A stretch of 64,000 nucleotides of DNA from Acanthococcus lagerstroemiae. Taxonomy: Eukaryota; Arthropoda; Insecta; Hemiptera; Eriococcidae. The notes under the pieces were generated by a model. The model saw nothing but the letters and a program-made list of their open reading frames with translations. It was not told the DNA's origin and ran no database searches. The stretch is from contig CM063107.1 of NCBI GenBank assembly GCA_031841125.1, positions 63,871,814 through 63,935,813 on the forward strand. The letters are read 5' to 3'. The position numbers were made by a program, and so were the translations under genes. Shown piece after piece: positions 57,346 to 64,000 of this stretch. Each line of letters begins with the position of its first letter. Position 1 is the stretch's first letter.

Positions 57346-59420
57346 CAGGCCCGTAGCCAGACTATGATTCTTGAGGGGGCAAATGATACAGTGGGGAGGG
57401 CAAATTATGTTTTGAAAATCTGTCAGGTTGTGCGTCTCCGCGTAGAATAATCGATTCCACGTTTACGCGTAGAATACTGATGTATATGTAGAATAGATGT
57501 AGAATGTAGAATGATGTGAACTACATTCAAGGAGCCAAAAAATGTGGCTGCTTTGTATTTGAATCCAGTCTAAGAAAACGAACTTTTGAGGCTCAGGCAG
57601 TACGGCGTGGCTTGTATTTTTCCAAGGGGGGGGGGATCCGCAAAATTTTTGGGGTGTATACCTAATATGAACTGCATGTTTTTACATTTTGACGTATTAG
57701 TATGTTGTGCTTTTCAACTTCAGTGATGCATCTGAATTTAAATTTCATTTCGCGCATTTATTGTGATACTGCCAGCATTAGGGTGTCCCTTATTTTACAA
57801 GTTTTCGCCAATTGATTAGGGTCGCACTGAAATTTGTTTCAATGGACCTATAAACTCGCGATATAAAATTTGAGCTCAATTTGAGGTCATTAACCCGTGC
57901 CGCTTCTAATGACACAAATATCGTATCAAAAATATCGTTATCTATCGATAATTTTTCCGCTGAATATCGAATAATAAAGTTTTTCCAATTATCGGCTAAT
58001 GTTCGATATCTATCGATATTCTTATAGGAAGAGTGATATTTCAATATTTGAAAACCTCCAATACAGTGTGACCGATTAAGTTGCTTTGCTTCTTCCCTGT
58101 CGCCAGATCGGCTGTCGGAAAACGCCAAAATTCCTCAAAATTTGCCAGTTTCGCCCTTTCGCCAGACAGTGTTGGTGCAAAATTTTCCTAATAATACATT
58201 TTTTTTCCTTTTCAAGTTCCCTAGTACAGATTTTTAGGTCTTTTCCTGAGACGATTCACTGATGATGATATCAGTACGTTACGTACTAAAAAGGCCTGTA
58301 AGTTCCATTGTTATAAAGTCTCTTTTGATCAAATTTCAGTTTTTTCCCTATTATTGAGCCAAAAATGTGATAAGAGTTTTAACTTGATTCGCCAGAAAAC
58401 TGCTGATAGGGATTTGCTCAAAAGTGCTTTACTGATGTGAATGTGTTTGTTTTGTAAATTGTAAGATTGTAAGTTGGATTTTGGAATCTTTAATGGACAA
58501 GTACTTGAAAAGAGAGAGGCCGAGGCCAACTCCGGCAACTCTTCTGAAATGTGATCAAAATTGTTTGAAATTTTTAAAATTTGGTTTTGACAGGAATTAT
58601 TGTCCATCAGTCTAGGACCTCATAACTGTATGAAGAAAGGGAACTTAGAAAATAATTAGTAAAATATAGTGGACTAGTCTTATAGAAAATACTGTTTGAA
58701 AAAATGATGAAACAAGGCAGGTTAACTTGGCCTACATATTTCCGATCAAAATATCAGAAATATCGATAATGGTATTTATAAAGTACAATATCGATATTTT
58801 TAATTATCGTGATAATAACAATATTATCGTATCGATATTGATTTTCTCAATATCTTGCATCACTAGCCGCTTTGACTTTGAATTTACGTGTAATACTGAA
58901 ATTATACAAAAAACCGCAATATCTCGGAACATATCAACTTCAGGACCGAAATGCATATAACATAAAATGTTCCTCCCTGCTGAATTTCCTATAAAAAAGA
59001 TCCTATACAACTTTTCTCTAAAATGCATATTTACCGAGATAATCGCAATAATGTGTGAAAGTTTCGAGGAACGTGGATTTTGTCATTTTTCCTATCATAG
59101 CTGATCTTCACTCGCTAAATCGTAGTTATCTAAAAAAAAACATTCACTTTAGGACCAAAATGCAAATAACATAAAATATTCCTCGTTAAATTTTCTGTAA
59201 AAAAGATTCCATGCAACTTTCCTTTAGAAAACATATTTATCGGAATAATCGCAACAATGTGTGGAATTTTTGAAAAACATTGGTTTTTTAAATCATTTTA
59301 CAACTGAAATATCTATTAATGTCGGGTAATGCATACTACAGTATAACTTTAGACTCTGTCAACTGAGGCGAGCGACGCAGTTTGCCCCCCCCCCCTCACA
59401 ACCTGGCTACGTCAATGACA
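57346..59420. mobile_element. Possible 2-kb hAT-type element
   Basis: CCGTAGCCAGACTATG with GAGGGGGCAAAT near 57350-57388 is mirrored by TTTGCCCCC...CCTGGCTACG at 59380-59412. The ends are not exact and no duplication is visible. Frames inside are short and lack transposase motifs. Two 120-bp segments inside are direct repeats (58942-59060 and 59152-59275). Confidence 0.4.
58942..59275 (+). repeat. Direct duplication, 210-bp spacing
   Basis: AGGACC-AAATGCA-ATAACATA, TTCCT-C--AATTT, AAAAAAGATCC-AT-CAACTTT and AATCGCAA-AATGTGTG occur in order twice. Confidence 0.75.
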
Positions 59421-59456
59421 GTTTTTTGGGTACCTACTATAGAGTAGAGCACGGAT

Positions 59457-60745
59457 TATGTACGTATATCAACAATAGTCAACATTGTGCATAAGATATA
59501 ACATTGTGCTGTTAAGGAACAGTCATCACATGTTCTCAGAATTCATTGACATTTCTTATGGGCAAATCCCAGTTTCTTATTGTAGATTGTACATCATATA
59601 AAGTCCACCATACCAAGTCTTTAACGGAATCTAGAATGCTCAAGACTCAATAAAAACATTGGAATTAGTTATGGCTCATGGATGCCTAGTTAACGTTTCA
59701 ATTTTAGGTTATTCCGCAAATTTTTCATCACTAGGAACAGACCAACAGTCCTACTTCTTGCAAATACAAGCTTTTAACAATCGCAAACACTTCTACATGT
59801 GTCCATATTCACCCCTTTAACGACGAGATGAAGAAAAACATATGCAGAAGTAGTTACGTTGCTCATAGGTACATAGGTACTTATATGTTTTCTTACTTGC
59901 ATGAGCAACGTAACCTACGTCTGCAGGTAATTCCAAGTTCAATGATTGAAGAAAACCAAAATTTGCGAAACTGTTTTTATTGAGTCTTGAGCATTCTAAG
60001 ATTCCGTTGAAGCCTTGGTATGATGGACTTGATATGACGTACAATCAACAATAGGGAACAGGGATTTGTCCATAGGAAATGACAATGAGTTCTGAGAAAT
60101 GTGACTGTTCCTTAACAGCACAATGTTATACCCAGAGCTCGGATTTTTATGATTTGTCATGTTTTCCTTTATTGGAGAAGATTGCGCATATCGTGTAGAT
60201 CTTTGCGAATCATAACATTCTGAGTAAAATGAGCCCAATTTGATAGTGCATATTTTGCATATTTTGGGTATAAATACATGTTTTTGCATATTTTAGACGT
60301 TTTAAGCGCATATTCGTCATATTTTGACTTTTTTTCCCTCATTTTTCACTCATATTTTGGAAATTTTGGCCAACATTTTTTGTCACAATTTTTTTTTCAC
60401 TGAAAATGGCAAACCTGAAAAAACCAAGAAATTCTGAAAAAAAAAAAATTTTGTACTGATACGTCGGAAGTACTACAATTTAAATCTCAAAATCAATACG
60501 AAAGTGACTGATTCCAAAATGCCTTCTGTTTTAAAAAATGACCTTCAAATTAAAAAATCCTTTCAAAAGATACCCATATCGATGTTGCATAAAAGTGCAT
60601 TTTTGCTAGATAAGTGCATATTTTGTCATATTTTGACGAAAATAAATGCATGTTTTATGCGCATAAAACAATTTTTTAAGCGCATGAAAATCCGAGCTTT
60701 AGTTATACCTTATGAGCAGTGTTGACTATTCTTGATATGTACATA
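59457..60745. mobile_element. Foldback element with about 200-bp arms, right arm split by an hAT MITE
   Basis: The left arm (about 59457-59676) is inverted at 59967-60132 plus 60710-60745; landmarks are ATAGTCAACA, ACATTGTGCTGTTAAGGAAC and GAATGCTCAAGACTCAATAA. The centre has its own hairpin (GTTACGTTGCTCAT / ATGAGCAACGTAAC). No coding frame. Confidence 0.8.
60133..60701. mobile_element. hAT MITE, perfect 8-bp duplication, GCATATTTTG word array
   Basis: GTTATACC at 60125-60132 and 60702-60709; ends CAGAGCTCGGATTTTTATG and CATGAAAATCCGAGCTTTA. Inside, GCATATTTTG and near variants recur at least eight times, concentrated in the 150 bp at each end, as for subterminal transposase sites in hAT elements. 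Confidence 0.88.
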
Positions 60746-61369
60746 GTCGATTATGTTTTTATGTCTTATCAGCAGGAGTTTTATTTTTCGAAGGGAAAGG
60801 AGATCAGGTTTTTAATATCATATTAAAGACAAGAAATTGTTTCATCAATAAGCAGGCCTAGTTTCCGTGTGAAACGGAAGCATAAGATTCCCTCGCTTTT
60901 TTATGAGAGACAACGGACAATCAAGGTTCTGACTGGGATTGTTGTAAATCTTTCGGCCGATCTGGGAGCTATATGAAAGGCAAAGAGCTGGGAAAACCAG
61001 CTGAAGAAATTTTTTGAAACTGTGGAACTAGACAAGTTGAAAAAAATCTACACTTTTGTAAAACTATACAGCCCACTGATGAAAATTAGAGAGAAGGGGT
61101 AGATTTAACACGGAGCCAGCATGAAGAACATTATCTTCTTGTTGGTAGAAGGGTGTAGACACAGAAAACTTTGGTTAAAATTTCACAAATTTCAAACAAC
61201 AAACGGAACATCAACGTACAAATAAACGAAATTATCACCCTAATACCTAATTTTCCCACTTTTGGTTACCATTCCACGAATGCTGGTTCCCCTCCAGAAA
61301 AAAGTTGGTCCTTTCATGGGAAGAATAGCTAGGCCTCTTGTTTCACTCAATATCAAACCACAGAGACCT
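60746..61369. other. No feature recognised
   Basis: AT-rich single-copy-looking DNA; no frame with a domain, no repeat structure. Confidence 0.4.
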
Positions 61370-61586
61370 TCTTTATCTAATTTGCTCTCCACTCGAGTCC
61401 TGAAATCCGCCCATTCGAGCATTACTTCAGAGACGTCGGGGAGGCTGTTAGGGCTGTCTTAGCCCTTCTTCCCTTCTGGCCGAAAAACCAGCCTAGGTCG
61501 AAAATTCTGGCGAGTTGCTGCGTGGGCTCGAACCTGGGACCTCCGAACTCTGAGACCAACACGCTATCCACTCGGCCAACCAGACC
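61370..61586 (-). mobile_element. tRNA-derived SINE, copy 2
   Basis: On the minus strand it starts GGTCTGGTTGGCCGAGTGG (A box TGGCCGAGTGG) with B box GGTTCGAGCCC, then the body seen in copy 1 (GACCTAGGC, GCCAGAAGGGAAGA, GACGTCTCTGAAGTAATG). Flanking 17-mers starting TCAAAC and ending AGAGACCT (61353-61369 and 61587-61603) match at 15 of 17 positions and are the target duplication. Confidence 0.88.
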
Positions 61587-61603
61587 TCAAACAATAGAGA
61601 CCT

Positions 61604-62855
61604 GCAGCACAGGTACCAAGTTAGAAAACTCGAGATTTCTGTTTCTACTTCAGATTTTTAGTGTACAAGTGGACGCGTATTCTCGCCAAGGAAGGGCGAT
61701 GAACATCTTCTTTGCTCCGTTAACTGAGGTCCTTGTCATACTCCAAAGATTTTCATCGACCAACTGCTTTCGGACTGTATGTGTGCTAGACTGTATCATG
61801 GTTTCACTGTTTCACCACAATCGCGTACATCGCCACAACACAAGTGCCAACTAATAGAGATACTGCAGAACAAATCCAGCCATCTGGTTCGGAACAAATA
61901 CTAGACCAATGTGCCCGAATTAATTACCTCGGTTATTAATCGTTCTTCTTTCTCTACTTTTGACTTTCGCACTGTGAAAACAAACATTCGAACAAATTTA
62001 GTTGTTTACAGCGAGAGGAAACCGCTCACGAAATAAATGGTCGTAGCGGTGTCGTCGATTTACCCCCAGCTGTGAGCGATGGTTAGTTAAACCTTTGGTA
62101 GGGTTGCCGACTCTGCCCGACGTCGATGATAAAAATCAATTATCAACTTTCGGATATTGTGTTAATTTAAAAAAAAAAAATAATAACTATAAGTAATTTA
62201 TCTTCTTCGCCGCACTTCTGTTTGCGTATATGTTTTCACATTTCGCGACCGCAAGACGCGATGAAGTCCAGGGCTGAGTGCGCTCCACATCCACCACGAG
62301 AGAGCAGAAGCCGCGAAAGGGAAACTTCTATGTAATCAGATGCGATACAGGGAGCCAGCCAGTCCAGAATCCTGAAGGTATCCGGTCTTCTGTCCCGTCT
62401 GTAGTCTCTTCTCCTGACTAGTAAAGTTTGGTCTAGTCTTGTCCTGAAGTTTTTTGGAGACGTCCTCTGCAGTACAGACGTCTCAATAATATCCCTTCCA
62501 AAAGGAAAATACCGTCCTGTCTGTATCGCTGGCCTGTCATGTGTTGTTTGTCAGTCGAGTCCAGCTTGTCTAATTGTTGTCTGCAGAATGGACCGGTGGA
62601 AGAGGAGAGGATTGCTCCCCGCCCCTTCGTCCCCTGGAAATTTTGGATTTTGAGTAGATAAATAAAGATACTCGATACATAAACCAAAATAAATGAATGA
62701 GTAAATAAGGCCGAAAAAGGTGGGTACCATATTTCTACCGCTCCTGGCCCCGCCAAAAGGAGCAGGTTCAGTATTCACTTTGCGGGAAGTTTGTGCTTAC
62801 ATTTTGCATTGTAGCTTCTGTCAGGTCGCATAGCCGCAAATGGGTGGGCTTAGGG
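61604..62855. other. Repeat-poor stretch, no gene; candidate regulatory DNA
   Basis: 61900-62330 has CGAATTAATTACC, GGTTATTAATCG and ATCAATTATCAAC words and CG-rich islands. Frames of about 75-110 codons on both strands have no domain. Confidence 0.4.
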
Positions 62856-63897
62856 CAGTGGCGTCGCGTGGTGTTCTCTCCCAGGTGTTCCTCGGCCGGT
62901 CTGCGCCCTCCCTCCTTCCTTCCCTCCACAAAAAAATCAGTACAGTATCAAAAACTTATGATCAGTATCAGTATGTATATAAATAATGAGTGTCGATGAA
63001 GAATGAAGTTGCATCCACCCACTCACCCCATAGCATGCGCATGCCCTTCAAGAACGTTTATTTTTGCTGGTGAACATACCCTGCCATTTAAATTAACAGA
63101 GTCTTCGTTTCACTCTTTGTGGTCTTCGTTGCAAACGCCACTGGGATAAGGCCGACAAGAGTGTGCAATGTTGCTAGTGAATATCCTACGCGATTCCCAT
63201 AGTAAGTGTGACAAAGATAACACCACTGCATTCAGACCAACAAGAGTGTGCAATGTTGCTAGTGAACATCCTACGCGATTCCCATAGTAAGTGAGACAAA
63301 GATAATGCCACTGTATTAAGACTGACAAGAGTGTGCAATGTTGCTGGTGAACATCCTACGCGATTCCCATAGTATGTGTGACAAAGATAACGCCACTGCA
63401 TTCAGATCAACAAGAGTGTGCAATGTTGCTAGTGAACATCCTACGCAATTCTCATAGTAAGTGTGACAAAGATCACGCCACTGCATTAAGACCGACAAGA
63501 GTGTGCAATGTTGCTAGTGAACATCCTACGCAATTCCCATAGTAAGTGAGACAAAGATAACGCCTCTGCATTAAGATTGATGAGAGTGTGCAATGTTGCT
63601 AGTGAACATCTTGCAATTCCCATAGTACATGACAAAGATGACGCCACTGCGACAAAACCAACAAGAGTTTGCAATGTTGCTAGTGAACATCCTACGTGAT
63701 TTCCATAGGATGTGACAAAGATAAGAACCACGCGAAGCAAAAAAAGGAATATTCCGGCTATTTTTCAAATTTTTGACGTTATATTTTGTATTTTAATCAA
63801 AATTTAAATCTTTCCTTGTTTCTGGGATTTTTGTGGTAAGATAAAAATTAAGTAGGTGTGCAGTGAACACCTTGAACACCCAGACACGACGCCACTG
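62856..63897. mobile_element. hAT element, 1042 bp, perfect 8-bp duplication, with minisatellite cargo
   Basis: GCTTAGGG at 62848-62855 and 63898-63905. Ends CAGTGGCGTCGCGTGGTGTTC are mirrored by GAACACC-AGACACGACGCCACTG. No transposase. More than half of its length is an 85-bp tandem repeat. Confidence 0.9.
63122..63735. repeat. 85-bp minisatellite, seven units
   Basis: GAGTGTGCAATGTTGCTAGTG starts at 63159, 63244, 63329, 63414, 63499, 63584 and (GAGTTTGC) 63665: five exact 85-bp steps and one of 81. Each unit continues GAACATCCTACGCGATTCCC, ATAGTAAGTG and ACAAAGATAACGCCACTGCA. Continuous minus-strand frames through the array arise from the repetition. It lies wholly inside the hAT element. 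Confidence 0.92.
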
Positions 63898-64000
63898 GCT
63901 TAGGGACTTAGCCCCCGAAATCCACTGAAAACAGCCCTAAACGACGGGAAAACTACACGAGCAAAAAAATCGACTTGTCAGCCCTCTTGATGAGCCCTAC

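Larger units (their letters stand above)
14387..64000 (+). other. pb: pb first coding intron, 5' 49.6 kb
   Basis: The donor GTAAGT at 14387 has no recognisable homeobox acceptor exon before the window ends; motifs such as WFQNRR were not found in any frame. The intron is packed with transposons and diverged tandem repeats, listed separately. A microexon between hexapeptide and homeodomain, known from Drosophila pb, could lie anywhere in here and would be too short to recognise by eye. Confidence 0.75.

Noticed and set aside
63110..63768. CRISPR-like array
   Set aside because: The whole 85-bp unit is repeated without unique spacers, in eukaryotic DNA, inside an hAT element. It is a minisatellite.

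Overview
The window is eukaryotic nuclear DNA, AT-rich, and almost entirely non-coding. The only convincing host coding sequence is one exon at 13906-14386 (+). It encodes the N-terminal part of an arthropod proboscipedia (Hox2) protein, with an ISSQPSMAEF block, the YPWM hexapeptide and its KEKKTSRK extension, and it ends at a clean GTAAGT donor. The organism is therefore an arthropod, almost certainly an insect. The mix of RTE-like LINEs, hAT MITEs and Helitrons, the many poly-C/poly-G runs and the long introns would fit a hemipteran, but I cannot name a species from sequence alone.

Layout. Positions 1-12.8 kb are upstream of pb. They hold nested inverted-repeat elements, a tRNA-derived SINE with a 14-bp target-site duplication, a 5'-truncated LINE with a 12-bp duplication, several MITEs and two arrays of short reiterated words (9.3-10.3 kb and 11.1-12.6 kb). 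A Helitron-like 3' end (12.8 kb) abuts the repeat-poor, more GC-rich pb promoter/5'UTR segment (12.83-13.9 kb). From 14,387 to the end of the window is the first coding intron of pb. No homeobox exon was found, so this intron is at least 49.6 kb long.

The intron contains: diverged tandem arrays (17.9-22.1, 40.1-43.2, 44.1-44.9 kb); several tracts of a degenerate AGTCTTGAA-type repeat; three RTE-like LINE fragments plus an older fragment that one of them interrupts; Helitrons (23.65-24.44 and about 45.05-47.31 kb); many hAT-type MITEs, several with recognisable 8-bp target duplications; a Tc1/mariner-like MITE with about 300-bp arms (34.1-34.9 kb); a foldback element interrupted by an hAT MITE (59.5-60.7 kb); and an hAT element carrying seven 85-bp minisatellite units (62.9-63.9 kb). 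Less repetitive stretches (30.7-31.1, 38.4-39.2, 49.1-50.3, 56.1-57.3 and 61.6-62.8 kb) are the best places to look for intronic enhancers.

The most unusual signal is a set of loci (9.3-10.3, 11.1-12.6, 26.7-29.9 and 50.3-50.8 kb) at which a 9-17 bp word recurs in both orientations over 0.5-1.5 kb. Each locus uses its own word, and inverted copies of the word lie at or near the edges. At three loci the words have a similar layout. I read these as terminal and subterminal protein-binding arrays of non-autonomous DNA elements, but their nature is unproven.
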